A stretch of DNA of 64,000 nucleotides from Paenibacillus macerans (GTDB taxonomy: Bacteria > Bacillota > Bacilli > Paenibacillales > Paenibacillaceae). The notes beneath the pieces were generated by a model. That model saw only the letters and a program-made list of their open reading frames with translations, made no database searches and was not told the DNA's origin. The DNA lies in assembly GCF_023715465.1 (NCBI RefSeq), contig NZ_JAMBOE010000004.1:496001-560000 (forward strand), given 5' to 3'. Shown piece by piece: positions 8,442-17,796 of the stretch (positions are counted from its first letter, which is position 1; every line of letters begins with the position of its first letter). The position numbers and the translations under genes were made by a program.

Positions 8442-10915
8442 ACTTCTTCTCCTTTTGTGGCTTGGGCTGGCAGGCTTGCAGGCGTTTTGACGGCCTTCAA
8501 CATTTTGCTTCTCTCTTTCAGAAAATACTTAAGGCCCTTGAAGAAACGGCCGTTAACCATCATTAGGAGGCCGTCCAGCATCGGCATATTTACGATCCCG
8601 CCGGTCATTCTGGCAATGCCGCGAAACGGCATATGGTAAACCGACATCATAATCAGGTTGGCCGTGCTTCTTTTGCCGGTTTTCCACAAAAACCAATGGG
8701 CAACATTCATCAGGCGGAAGGCCAATCTGGCCACGCCGCCCTTGGCATACTGGCATTGAGCGATCGTATCATTATAACCGAGCGGCTTCGTCCGATCCCA
8801 CGTGGAAACCGGGACTTTCCGCCCTAGCAGACATTCGAATTCCTCCTGACCAACTTTGTTTGCTTTGCCCGAATAATAGGAAGGAAGCTTCCCCTTCTCA
8901 TAGGGCAGCGTCGCCCCCGTCCCCTCTACCTCAAGGGTTGCGGTCAGCCGGATATCCGCGCTGGAGGCGCCGATCATCACCTCGTATTCCGCGCCTTCGA
9001 TTTCCCACCCGTTCGTGTTCACGTTAAAATAACGGAACGTCTTATCGTCAAACGGGATCGTGACCGTTTTCGCCTCGCCCGGATCAACGAATACTTTAGC
9101 AAATCCCTTCAGTTCTTTATTAGGCCGGAAGACTTTTCCCGATTTGCAGCCGACGTAGAGCTGAGCAATTTCTTTGCCGGGCACGCTGCCGGTGTTCGTG
9201 ATTTTAAAAGTGACGCCATCCCGGTTCACTTGCACGTCGGAATAGGCAAAAGTTGTATAGCTAAGACCGTATCCAAACGGGAAAAGCACTTCTACCTGCG
9301 CCGTATCATAATAACGGTAGCCGATATAGGGGCCTTCCCGGTACTCGACGCTGACCTCCTTGCCGGGAAAATGATGAAAGGACGGCGTATCCTCGTAACG
9401 GAGCGGATACGTTTCCGCTAATTTTCCGGAAGGATTCACTGCCCCCGCCAATACCCGAAGGATCGCTTTGGCCCCCGCCTGACCGCTTAAATAACCGTGC
9501 ACCAGTCCTTTCACTCTATCGATCCACGGCATTTCCACCGCGGAGCCGCAGGACAGAACCGCCACGATGTTCGGATTCACCTGGTACAAGGCGTTTAATA
9601 GTTCGATCTGGTTCTCGGGAAGCTGCATGTTTTGCCGGTCCAGGCCTTCCGCTTCGGTCACCTCGTCCAGGCCGATATATAACAGCACGACATCCGCTTG
9701 CTTGGCCAGGTCGCACGCTTTGGCGATTTTCCCCCGGTTTTTCTTGCCGTACCGTGCAAATCCGGGTTCATACCCGACGCTCGTCAAGCCCGCTTCCGCC
9801 AAACCATCCAGAGTGTGGTCCAGCACGGTCGGGTTAACGATCGAAGAACCGGCGCCTTGATAACGCGCTTCCTTGGCAAACTCGCCGATGATCGCAACTT
9901 TCACGCCATCGTTAATCGGTAATATATTACCTTCGTTTTTCAGCAGCACGATAGATTCTTCGGCAGCCTCCTGGGCCGCGCGATGGTGCTGATTCACGTC
10001 AATCTGTTGTTTATCCGCCGCTGTATTAAACACTTCTTCCGTGGAAAAAATCAGCTCAAGCAGCCGATCCACACATTCGTCCAATATTTCTTCTTTGATC
10101 TGTCCGCTTTGCACGGCCCGGATGATCTCCGCATTGGTTTCCCCGGCCGTCGTCGGCATTTCCAGCTCGTTCCCGGCTAGCAGACCGGCCACGCGGTCAT
10201 TGCTGCCGCCCCAATCCGTGACGACAACCCCGTCGAAATTCCATTCCTGGCGCAGAATTTCGCGCAGCAAATGAATGTTTTCATTCGTATACTCGCCGTT
10301 CAGCATGTTATAGGAGGACATCACCGTCTTGGTCCGGCCTTCCTTCACGGCGATTTCAAACGCGGTCAAATAAATTTCCCGCAGCGTCCGCTCATCGACG
10401 ATCGTATCGATCGACATCCGTCTTTCTTCCTGATTATTGACGGCAAAATGCTTCACACAGGCGGAAATGCCCTGCGACTGAATGCCCCGGATATAGGCCC
10501 CCGCCAGTTTGCCGGCCAGATAAGGATCTTCGCTGAAATATTCGAAGTTTCTGCCGCACAGCGGATTTCTCTTCATATTTACGCCCGGCCCCAGCAGCAC
10601 ATGGACTCGTTGGTTAAGCGCCTCCCTGCCGAGATATTCGCCAAGCCTCTCGCCCAGCTCGGTATTCCAGCTGTTGGCCACCGTCGCGGCCGTCGGATAG
10701 CAAGTGGCCGGAAGGCTCGGATTCAGGCCGAGATGGTCCGCCGCCTCCGCCTGTTTGCGAATGCCGTGCGGTCCGTCCGCCAGAAAAATGCTGGGAATGC
10801 CAAGGCGCGGAATATCCTGCGTTTGCCAGAAATCTTTCCCCGACATTAAAGAAGCCTTCTCCTCCAATGTCATCTGCTCTATCAAGTGTTTGTGTTTCAT
10901 CTCCAAATACCCCAT
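8438..10915 (-). CDS. GH3 family beta-glycosidase, paralogue of the 4231-6648 enzyme
   Basis: An 825-residue GH3 enzyme in canonical order: barrel domain (LADGPHGIRKQ near 45, GRNFEYFSEDPYLAGK near 121, VKHFAVNNQEERR near 153, nucleophile Asp in VVTDWGGSND near 233), sandwich domain (ESIVLLKNEGNILPI near 322), fibronectin-like domain, and the tail NLIMMSVYHMPFRGIARMTGG. Long stretches are identical to the GH3 at 4231-6648, so the two arose by duplication. It has no signal peptide. Two starts are possible six codons apart (MGYLEM, MKHK). The stop overlaps the GtrA-like start by four bases. A perfect 9-bp hairpin at 10927-10954 sits just ahead of the start. Confidence 0.95.
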   Translation of the reverse strand: MGYLEMKHKHLIEQMTLEEKASLMSGKDFWQTQDIPRLGIPSIFLADGPHGIRKQAEAADHLGLNPSLPATCYPTAATVANSWNTELGERLGEYLGREALNQRVHVLLGPGVNMKRNPLCGRNFEYFSEDPYLAGKLAGAYIRGIQSQGISACVKHFAVNNQEERRMSIDTIVDERTLREIYLTAFEIAVKEGRTKTVMSSYNMLNGEYTNENIHLLREILRQEWNFDGVVVTDWGGSNDRVAGLLAGNELEMPTTAGETNAEIIRAVQSGQIKEEILDECVDRLLELIFSTEEVFNTAADKQQIDVNQHHRAAQEAAEESIVLLKNEGNILPINDGVKVAIIGEFAKEARYQGAGSSIVNPTVLDHTLDGLAEAGLTSVGYEPGFARYGKKNRGKIAKACDLAKQADVVLLYIGLDEVTEAEGLDRQNMQLPENQIELLNALYQVNPNIVAVLSCGSAVEMPWIDRVKGLVHGYLSGQAGAKAILRVLAGAVNPSGKLAETYPLRYEDTPSFHHFPGKEVSVEYREGPYIGYRYYDTAQVEVLFPFGYGLSYTTFAYSDVQVNRDGVTFKITNTGSVPGKEIAQLYVGCKSGKVFRPNKELKGFAKVFVDPGEAKTVTIPFDDKTFRYFNVNTNGWEIEGAEYEVMIGASSADIRLTATLEVEGTGATLPYEKGKLPSYYSGKANKVGQEEFECLLGRKVPVSTWDRTKPLGYNDTIAQCQYAKGGVARLAFRLMNVAHWFLWKTGKRSTANLIMMSVYHMPFRGIARMTGGIVNMPMLDGLLMMVNGRFFKGLKYFLKERSKMLKAVKTPASLPAQATKGEEV

Positions 10916-10926
10916 TTTAGCCTTTG

Positions 10927-10954
10927 GGCGGTAGCCGACAATTCAGCTACCGCC
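10927..10954. promoter_or_regulatory. Hairpin / palindrome ahead of GH3 gene
   Basis: GGCGGTAGC and GCTACCGCC form a perfect 9-bp inverted repeat with a 10-base gap, 11 bp ahead of the GH3 start at 10915. There is no T-tract, so it is more likely an operator or leader hairpin than a terminator. Confidence 0.45.
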
Positions 10955-10967
10955 TAAAGATCTTATT

Positions 10968-11151
10968 TATAAGAGGTTGTTCAAAAAGTCATCTTTCCAT
11001 GACGAAGTGATTCATGAAGCGGATTCGACGTCGAATCTTGAATTCAGCCGGGCCTTCCGGTGCTCACGTACCCAAAACGTACGCTCCGCTCCTCTGTCCC
11101 TAGCTTCATCCAACCTTCTCGGTCCTGTAAACCTGGCTTTTTGAACTCTCA
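10968..11151. repeat. MITE-like intergenic repeat, copy 1
   Basis: About 185 bp with imperfect terminal inverted repeats (TTATAAGAGGTTGTTCAAAAAG; the other end reads CTTTTTGAACTCTCATTATA). The core includes GAATCTTGAATTCAGCCGGG and ends with TTCATCCAACCTTCTCGG. Two more copies lie at 14236-14424 and 44840-45027. It abuts the stop codon of the permuted GH3 gene and contains no coding sequence. Confidence 0.8.
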
Positions 11152-14079
11152 TTATATATTTTGGTTTTGCGCTTCGATTGTTTCGATTTTACGGACCTTC
11201 CGGTGTGCCACTTTATAGAACCCGAGTGTCAGCAAGGCCAGAAGGATGATGTTGGCAAGACCGAGAAGCAGCAGCCAATACGGATACGGCGCGGCGTTGA
11301 TTTCCAAAGCTTTGCTGTTCGCCACGGTATAAAGGATGTTGTGGCTCGCTTTGCGCATCGCCTGTTTCCCCGTATTCGTGTCCGTGCTCAGTTTCGTCGG
11401 TTTGTCGCCCAGCGTTGTCAGCATCAGGTCGCCCCCTGCGCGAATCGCCCGGTCCACATCCATATGCGGGAACATGTCCCAGTCGGTGATGACCATGCCT
11501 CTAAAGCCCCATTCATCGCGCAGCACGGTGGTCAACAGGCCGTAATGTTCGCCCGCCCATGTCGTGCCGATCCGGTTAAAGGAGGACATGACGGCGGTGG
11601 TTTTCCCTTGCTTGACGGAAATTTCAAAAGGCTTCAAGTAGATTTCGCGAACCGCCTGCTCATTGGTCCATACGGCCACGCCGTCGCGGTTTGTCTCCTG
11701 ATCGTTCAGGGCATAGTGCTTGATGTAAGCATATACGCCTTTGGACGCGGCTCCCTGAACCACAAAGGCCCCAATTTGGCCGGAAAGGAAAGCATCTTCC
11801 GAATAATATTCGAAGTTTCTGCCCGAGAACGGCGTACGGTGAATGTTCATGGCCGGCGCGTACATCCCGGTCACGCTGTAAACCAGCGCTTCGTTCGCCA
11901 GAGCTTCGCCCATTTTTTGAGCGAGCTCCACATTCCACGTCGACGCCAGCACCACTTCGCTCATAAACTGCACGCCGTTAATGCCGGTAAGCAGCGCATT
12001 GATCCCGGCCGGGCCGTCCAGATCGGTTGTAGCCGGCTTGTTGATCGACTCGACCGGCTGAGTCGCGTAGCCGCCAAATCCGATTAACTTCGCCATATCC
12101 TCAACGGACAGCTGCTCCAGCAGTTCGCCCCATTTCGGATCGTTGTAGTCCAGCCCGGCCATATCTTCCAGTTCCAGGCCGTGTTTGGCCAAGACGATGT
12201 CCTGGTCGTCCGGATTGTCGGCCACCTGCTTGTTTTCCAAAGCCTGGACCAGCTCCTGCGGAGCATCCTTTTCCGGAGTCCGCTGCGCCGGCAAGGTGCC
12301 TTCCCAATCGGCTCTGGACACATAGGTCAAATCGCCGCTCGCATCATCAAACACATTCGTTGCCGTGACTTGATCCGAAGCACGTTTGTTGTCACCGCCA
12401 TAAACCATCGTGTCTTTCACTTCATACGTTCTGGAATCGATCGCCTCATGGGCGTTTTTCATCAGCTTGATCCCATAAGTTCCCGCTTCCAGCACATATG
12501 CTTTTTCATTCTTGTAGTCGTAAGACGCCATCTCTTCCACCGGGATTTCCAGTGTGACCGTCGCGGAAGCGCCCGGCTCGAGGATTTCCGTTTTATCGAA
12601 CGCGCCCAGCACGACATGGGATTTTTCAATCCCGCCCTCATAGTAAGGCGGAGTGTAATACAGCTGCACGACATCCTTGCCGGCCGCATCGCCGGTATTC
12701 GTCACTTTGACCTCGACGGTAATCTTATCGTTCGTCGTTTGATAGTCCGTAATTTCCTGCTTGAAATTCGTATAGCTTAAGCCGTAACCAAACGGGTATT
12801 GGACCGTTTTGCGATACGCCGCCTCGTCCACTTGCCCTGTCGCGTTGTCGACGTAGCGGGTTTCGTAGTAGCGGTAGCCGACGTAAATGCCTTCGGCATA
12901 ATTGACGAAAGCGTGGTATTTTTCGCTCTCTTTGCCGAATTTGTCTACGGATTTATGTTTGGTGTTTAAGTACCTGAAGTCGCCCGCATTGTAAAAAGCC
13001 GGGGATGTCGATACATCGTAAGCATAGGTGTCGGCCAGACGGCCCGATGGATTCACTTTGCCGGCCAAAATGCTGCCGACGCTGTTGTTGCCGGTCGAGC
13101 CGGGACCGCCGATCAGCATTGCGGCATCGATCCCCTTATTTCCCAGGAATCCAAGTTCCATGGCATTGCTGGAGTTAATCACCACGATCACCTTGGCGAA
13201 ATCGCGTGAAGTGACCATGTTGATCATTTGTTCTTCGGCTTCCGACAGTTCAAGATAATGACGGTCTTTGGAACCTCCGTATTCCGCCGTTTCAAATGGC
13301 AGATCGCCGCCTTCGCCGCCCGATCTGGAGAGCACGATAACCGCCACATCGGAAAATTCCTCCGCTTTAGCGAGCAGCTCGTCGCTGAAATCGCTGGTAG
13401 CCGGTTCGCTAAGCGTATAGTCGCCGCCGTCCAGATTAAAGGTGTCCGTTTTCTTTTTCTCGGGGGCATGGGCTTTATAGAACTCGGTGAGCTCGCTGTT
13501 TACCTTAAACCCGGCGTTCTCCAGGCCTTGCTGGATCGTGACGTTTGCGCTTTCGTCGCCCGAACCGGAGCCGCTCCCGCCGTAAATCATTTTTACGGAA
13601 GCCTGGCCAAATACGTTCACATTTTTTTCCTTGGCGTTGTTCATATCCAGAGGCAGGGCATGCTCTTTATTTTCGAGCAGCACGATCCCCTCGTCTTCGA
13701 TTTGTTCCGTAACCGCTTTGGAATCCGCGGAAGCTTTCGCCAGCGCCGCTTCGTCGATCTTCGCTTTGGTCAGGTATTGGTTAACGACAACCTGATACTT
13801 GTATACGGCCACGTCGAGGCCAATCACGATGACCAGCCCTAAACTTAGCAGCGCCATCAGGGTTCTTCTTAGGCCTTTTCTCTCTGTTTGGTTCCGTCTC
13901 GCCCACATGAAACCGCTAACCAATACAATAATGGAAACAATAACGGCCGCAACGAGCAGAATTTGGATCGTTTTTGCAACCGATGCCATTGAAACGGTTA
14001 CAACCGTACCGATGGCCAGCGCCAAAAACAATGCCGCCCATGCCTTAAAAGTTTTCTTGCCTTTGCCTGACTTGCCCAC
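11152..14079 (-). CDS. Membrane-anchored GH3 enzyme with permuted domain order
   Basis: A 975-residue GH3-type protein with the usual domain order reversed. Three membrane segments come first (near 13-32, 34-55 and 70-90). The sandwich domain follows (IEDEGIVLLENKEHALPL near 126, GGPGSTGNN, SGRLADTYAYD), then a fibronectin-like domain. Only then comes the barrel domain, with GRNFEYYSEDAF near 755, IKHYALNDQETNR near 790 and the nucleophile Asp in MVITDWDMFP near 866. A last membrane segment near 930-952 and a basic tail close the protein. With three plus one membrane spans the catalytic part should face outside. Permuted GH3 enzymes are known from rumen bacteria (Butyrivibrio and Ruminococcus BglA). 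It probably trims beta-linked sugars at the cell surface. Confidence 0.92.
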   Translation of the reverse strand: MGKSGKGKKTFKAWAALFLALAIGTVVTVSMASVAKTIQILLVAAVIVSIIVLVSGFMWARRNQTERKGLRRTLMALLSLGLVIVIGLDVAVYKYQVVVNQYLTKAKIDEAALAKASADSKAVTEQIEDEGIVLLENKEHALPLDMNNAKEKNVNVFGQASVKMIYGGSGSGSGDESANVTIQQGLENAGFKVNSELTEFYKAHAPEKKKTDTFNLDGGDYTLSEPATSDFSDELLAKAEEFSDVAVIVLSRSGGEGGDLPFETAEYGGSKDRHYLELSEAEEQMINMVTSRDFAKVIVVINSSNAMELGFLGNKGIDAAMLIGGPGSTGNNSVGSILAGKVNPSGRLADTYAYDVSTSPAFYNAGDFRYLNTKHKSVDKFGKESEKYHAFVNYAEGIYVGYRYYETRYVDNATGQVDEAAYRKTVQYPFGYGLSYTNFKQEITDYQTTNDKITVEVKVTNTGDAAGKDVVQLYYTPPYYEGGIEKSHVVLGAFDKTEILEPGASATVTLEIPVEEMASYDYKNEKAYVLEAGTYGIKLMKNAHEAIDSRTYEVKDTMVYGGDNKRASDQVTATNVFDDASGDLTYVSRADWEGTLPAQRTPEKDAPQELVQALENKQVADNPDDQDIVLAKHGLELEDMAGLDYNDPKWGELLEQLSVEDMAKLIGFGGYATQPVESINKPATTDLDGPAGINALLTGINGVQFMSEVVLASTWNVELAQKMGEALANEALVYSVTGMYAPAMNIHRTPFSGRNFEYYSEDAFLSGQIGAFVVQGAASKGVYAYIKHYALNDQETNRDGVAVWTNEQAVREIYLKPFEISVKQGKTTAVMSSFNRIGTTWAGEHYGLLTTVLRDEWGFRGMVITDWDMFPHMDVDRAIRAGGDLMLTTLGDKPTKLSTDTNTGKQAMRKASHNILYTVANSKALEINAAPYPYWLLLLGLANIILLALLTLGFYKVAHRKVRKIETIEAQNQNI

Positions 14080-14159
14080 TTCTTCGCCTCCTATGTAAAT
14101 AACCGAGTTGCAACAATCATAAAAATTTTGTATGTGCTTTCATGATTGCAAATTAACGG

Positions 14160-14179
14160 GTACCCTTAGCTAAGGTTAC
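14160..14179. promoter_or_regulatory. 20-bp palindrome upstream of permuted GH3 gene
   Basis: GTACCCTTAGCTAAGGTTAC is a 20-base inverted repeat with a single mismatched pair, 80 bp upstream of the GH3 start. It is a good candidate operator for a dimeric regulator; no regulator can be assigned. Confidence 0.4.
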
Positions 14180-14235
14180 TTCATCGGCCGGCAAATAACT
14201 ATCAACCAAGCGTTAGGGGGCGGCAACTTTTAGTT

Positions 14236-14424
14236 TATAGAGGTAATTCAAAAAGTCGTCTTTTGATCACGAAGTAGGTCAGGAAGTATTCTCGACGTCG
14301 AATCTTGAATTCAGCCGGGCCTTCCGTTGCTCACGTAGGTCATCCTACGCTCCGCTACTCAGTCCCTAGCTTCATCCAACCTTCTCGGTGCTGAAAAGCC
14401 TACTTTTTGAACCCGACACTTATA
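14236..14424. repeat. MITE-like intergenic repeat, copy 2
   Basis: Second copy of the repeat at 10968-11151, starting TTATAGAGGTAATTCAAAAAG and ending CTTTTTGAACCCGACACTTA. An inner stem differs in a compensated way: CGTAGG/CCTACG here, CGTAC/GTACG in the other copies. It fills most of the 380-bp gap between the permuted GH3 and LysR genes. Confidence 0.8.
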
Positions 14425-14459
14425 ACGAAAAAAGCCGTTTCGACGGGCGGTTCGTTCCG

Positions 14460-15341
14460 TCAAAACGACTTGCATTTATCCGCGACATAGCTCTGGAACA
14501 AGGCGATGGCTTTCGATTGAATCCCCCTTTTGCGGAATACAAGATAGATATCCTGGGGGATTTTTTCCTTCAGTCTGATCCGTTTCAGGTTGTCATTGCT
14601 AAGGGAGTCCTCGACAAAATCGATCGAAACGGCCACGGCTCCATTTCGCTCGCACAGCCGGTGAGCGGATATAATATTGCCGAACTCATGGATCACATTG
14701 GGGGTAAAGCCCTGCTCCAGGCATTTTTCGACAAACCCGTTTTCCTTCCCGCTTCCCGCCGCTTTAACGACCAGCGCTTCGTTCGCCAGCTCTTTGACGG
14801 AAATTTCATCTTTGCCGGCCAGGGGGTGGCTTTTCGCAACAACAACAACGACCTCGCCGCGGACCAGCATCTCAAATTCACAATCGTCCATCTCTTCGAT
14901 TCCGATCACTAGCCCAACATCCGCTTCTTCCTGAAAAATCTTCGTCAAGGGATATTCGTCGGGAAATTCTTTTAGCTTGATTTGAATCTCCGGATAATTC
15001 ACCGAAAACCGATACAAAAAGTCCACCGGCAGTACCGATGAGATCGAATAGGTGATCACCACGTTTAAAGTCCCTTTTCGGCCGTTCATGATCCGGATCT
15101 CTTTTTTGATGTCTTCGATCAGGTAATGGATATGTTTGGCCCGGGCATGCAGCAGCTCGCCGGCTTTGGTCGCCTCCATCCCCCGCGGGCCGCGGTAAAA
15201 CAATTCGGTTTCCAGCTCCATCTCCAACTGCCTGATGGTTTTGCTGATGCCTTGCGGAGTTATGTACAAGTCCTTGGCTGCTGCCGTAACGCTTTTTTTC
15301 TCGTAAACTTTGATAAAATATTCCAATGCTTCGGTATTCAT
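14460..15341 (-). CDS. LysR family transcriptional regulator
   Basis: A 293-residue LysR-type regulator. The N-terminal winged helix is MNTEALEYFIKVYEKKSVTAAAKDLYITPQGISKTIRQLE (residues 1-40), followed by the linker helix and a periplasmic-binding-like effector domain (GTLNVVITYSISSVLP near 90, DVGLVIGIEEMD near 141). It is divergent from UDP-galactopyranose mutase, with about 140 bp between the starts that contain a CGCGC-N13-GCGCG inverted repeat. LysR regulators usually control the divergent neighbour (family knowledge), so glf regulation is a reasonable guess. The co-inducer is unknown. Confidence 0.9.
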   Translation of the reverse strand: MNTEALEYFIKVYEKKSVTAAAKDLYITPQGISKTIRQLEMELETELFYRGPRGMEATKAGELLHARAKHIHYLIEDIKKEIRIMNGRKGTLNVVITYSISSVLPVDFLYRFSVNYPEIQIKLKEFPDEYPLTKIFQEEADVGLVIGIEEMDDCEFEMLVRGEVVVVVAKSHPLAGKDEISVKELANEALVVKAAGSGKENGFVEKCLEQGFTPNVIHEFGNIISAHRLCERNGAVAVSIDFVEDSLSNDNLKRIRLKEKIPQDIYLVFRKRGIQSKAIALFQSYVADKCKSF

Positions 15342-15410
15342 TCCGGCTAGAACCCCCTACATCCCCGTCCCGGACACTCATTAGCCAATAGTATAGCATA
15401 AATTTCTCGG

Positions 15411-15433
15411 CGCGCTGTAGTTGGCACCGCGCG
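15411..15433. promoter_or_regulatory. Inverted repeat between LysR gene and glf
   Basis: CGCGC and GCGCG arms separated by 13 bases, in the 140-bp divergent intergenic region. It may be the LysR regulator's binding site, though it is not an obvious T-N11-A box. Confidence 0.3.
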
Positions 15434-15480
15434 ATTATGCTAAGATGTGATGGGAGTATAACATGACAAGGAGTTTCGAC

Positions 15481-16590
15481 ATGTATGATTACTTAATCGT
15501 CGGCGCGGGTTTGTTCGGAGCCGTCTTTGCTTATGAAGCCAAAAAAAGAGGCAGAAGCTGCCTGGTCATCGATAAAAGAAACCATATCGGCGGAAACGTC
15601 TACACGGAAGAAGTCGAAGGCATTCAGGTGCACAAATACGGCGCCCATATTTTTCACACGAACAGCAAAGCGATCTGGGATTATGTGAACCGGTTTGCCG
15701 ATTTCAATCGCTATACCAATTCACCCATCGCCAATTACAAGGGAGAAATCTACAATCTCCCGTTTAATATGAACACGTTCAACAAACTATGGGGCGTCGT
15801 CACCCCGGATGAAGCCAAACGAAAAATCGACGAACAAAGAAAAGCCGCCGGCATCACGGAGCCGCGGAATCTGGAGGAGCAGGCCATTTCTCTGGTCGGA
15901 ACCGATATCTACGAAAAACTGATCAAAGGCTACACGGAAAAACAGTGGGGAAGATCCGCCAAAGAGCTGCCTTCCTTCATCATCAAACGCCTGCCCGTGC
16001 GTTTTACTTATGACAACAACTACTTTAACGACACGTATCAAGGCATCCCGATCGGCGGTTACCAGGCCATTATACAAAAGATGCTTGAGGGCGCAGACGT
16101 TAGATTAAATGCGGATTTCTTTCATGACCGGGGAGCGTTGGAACCACTGGCCAAAAAGATCGTTTATACCGGCATGATCGACCAATATTTCGAGTACGCC
16201 TACGGCGTGCTTGAATACCGGAGTTTGCGGTTCGAGACGGCCGTATTAGGCGACACCGCCAATTATCAAGGCAATGCCGTGGTCAATTATACGGATAGAG
16301 AAACACCGTATACGCGAATCATCGAGCATAAACATTTTGAGTTCGGAACGCAGGACAAAACGGTCATCACCCACGAATATCCCACAGAGTGGAAACCGGG
16401 AGACGAGCCTTATTACCCGATCAACGACGATAAAAACAATGAAATCTACAAGAAATACAAGGCTCTGGCCGACGCCGAGGCAAATGTGATCTTTGGCGGC
16501 CGCTTGGCCACCTACAAATATTACGACATGCACCAAATCATCGGCGCCGCCTTGGCTGCGGTTGATAAGGAGTTTGGGGAGCGGGGTTGA
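15481..16590 (+). CDS. glf: UDP-galactopyranose mutase
   Basis: A 369-residue flavoenzyme that interconverts UDP-galactopyranose and UDP-galactofuranose, the donor for galactofuranose in surface glycans. The FAD-binding Rossmann start YDYLIVGAGLFGAVFAYEA is at residues 2-20. Further family blocks are RNHIGGNVYTE near 36, HKYGAHIFHT near 53, TEKQWGRSAKELP near 155, and the C-terminal RLATYKYYDMHQ. The full family length of about 370 is present. An ATG six codons upstream is also in frame, but AAGGAG seven bases before the ATG at 15481 decides for the shorter form. It stands alone, divergent from the LysR gene. Confidence 0.96.
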   Translation: MYDYLIVGAGLFGAVFAYEAKKRGRSCLVIDKRNHIGGNVYTEEVEGIQVHKYGAHIFHTNSKAIWDYVNRFADFNRYTNSPIANYKGEIYNLPFNMNTFNKLWGVVTPDEAKRKIDEQRKAAGITEPRNLEEQAISLVGTDIYEKLIKGYTEKQWGRSAKELPSFIIKRLPVRFTYDNNYFNDTYQGIPIGGYQAIIQKMLEGADVRLNADFFHDRGALEPLAKKIVYTGMIDQYFEYAYGVLEYRSLRFETAVLGDTANYQGNAVVNYTDRETPYTRIIEHKHFEFGTQDKTVITHEYPTEWKPGDEPYYPINDDKNNEIYKKYKALADAEANVIFGGRLATYKYYDMHQIIGAALAAVDKEFGERG

Positions 16591-17117
16591 GGAAGTCCCG
16601 GGCTGCAAAATCTCTCGGCCTGCAAAAATAAGGGAATTTTATGGTCTTATTTTCCTCAACAGAGAGTGCTCATCCCCATTAGCGGAATTTTTTGTACTTA
16701 TTTTCCTCTGAATGGTCCAGAACATGGGCATTTCCTTGCGGCTTGGGGAAATAGCGGCATAAATTTCCTCTATTTCTCCAAATGGACGGATTTCGCCGGA
16801 ATAACGACTTTTATTTCCGTTATGTTCTCCCAGTATTTCGCTAACGGATGTAGCCGAGCTTATTTAGCCGAAAAGTCGGGATTTCAATTTCTAACGGTTG
16901 TAATCGCGCTTATTGGGGTGAAAAGGCTTGAATCTGCAGGAAAAAGGCAAAATAAGCTCTGCCGCAACCGTTAAATTTGGTTTCCCCTACATTTTAACGA
17001 AATAACGATGCCCACAACCGTTAGAATGACGGCCTCGCTTAAAGGATCTACGCCTAAAAAGTTACGCCTTCCTGATGTCAAGCACATATAGATCGTAACT
17101 ATTGTTAATAGGAGAGG
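16591..17117. repeat. Non-coding region with AACGGTTGTA-type repeats
   Basis: No convincing gene in 527 bp. It holds degenerate repeats: CTAACGGATGTAGCCGAGCTT at about 16851 and CTAACGGTTGTAATCGCGCT at about 16892 are about 41 bp apart in the same sense. CAACCGTTA occurs twice in the opposite sense further on (about 16964 and 17015). AT-rich blocks such as CTTATTTTCCTC also recur near 16645 and 16700. It looks like a decayed intergenic repeat family. Confidence 0.5.
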
Positions 17118-17594
17118 TTATCTAACTACCCCTCCGTTGTACTGCAGTTCATATACCTTTTGACCGCCCATGAGAATGATTTCATTCCCGTAAAAGCAAT
17201 CAAGAGTACCTTTGTACTCATTGTTGAAAATGTAATTGCTCGATTCAAAACGGTTTGGACCACGATATATCGACTTTGTATCGACTAACCTTAATGCTTG
17301 CCGCAGAAAACTATAGATCGAACCAATGATATCCTTATCTGCATTCGGGATGATGACACCTCCAGAATAGACCATTGACCAGATTGGACGGTTCTCGAAC
17401 TCAACCGTTTCTTGTCCGATAAAGAAAGCCGAGCCAAAGTAAATATCCCGGTAAAAGTAATCACCACTGCGGTATTCGAGTTGTTTCGAACCGTTTAATA
17501 AAGGTTGAACCGATGCATCGTCACCCTGGGATGCATAAGTGCTTATTTTAGCTTCTACAAGGAAGTTAGTAAGCTGTTCATGATTAATAGACAT
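17118..17594 (-). CDS. DUF5680-like small protein
   Basis: A 158-residue soluble protein of unknown function. I recognise the layout of DUF5680 proteins: an N-terminal LTNFLVEAKISTYASQGDD, a central QLEYRSGDYFYRDIYFGSAFFIGQE, then RPIWSMVYSGG, YRGPNRFES, and the C-terminal GGQKVYELQYNGGVV. The start is placed at MSINHEQL because TAATGGAGGATTTCTA gives a strong ribosome site eight bases before it. Longer in-frame starts up to 17705 exist but have nothing comparable. The gene stands apart from its neighbours, and nothing in the context points to a role. Confidence 0.75.
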   Translation of the reverse strand: MSINHEQLTNFLVEAKISTYASQGDDASVQPLLNGSKQLEYRSGDYFYRDIYFGSAFFIGQETVEFENRPIWSMVYSGGVIIPNADKDIIGSIYSFLRQALRLVDTKSIYRGPNRFESSNYIFNNEYKGTLDCFYGNEIILMGGQKVYELQYNGGVVR

Positions 17595-17796
17595 TAGAAA
17601 TCCTCCATTACGATGCACTCGTTCATTCAGGAACAAATGTTCTCGTTCCATTATAGCATATTCCCCCTTTACAGAGGAACCTTTTATGACCGTGATTATA
17701 CACATTATGTAAGCAATATGCTGGCCCTTCTAATAGATTCAATAATTTCACAAATTAGGACTTAAGACTTCCTCTGCCTCCGCCCCTTAATCTCAT

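Noticed and set aside
16666-16974. A 102-codon plus-strand frame after glf
   Set aside because: No ribosome site, composition unlike a protein, and it spans degenerate repeats.
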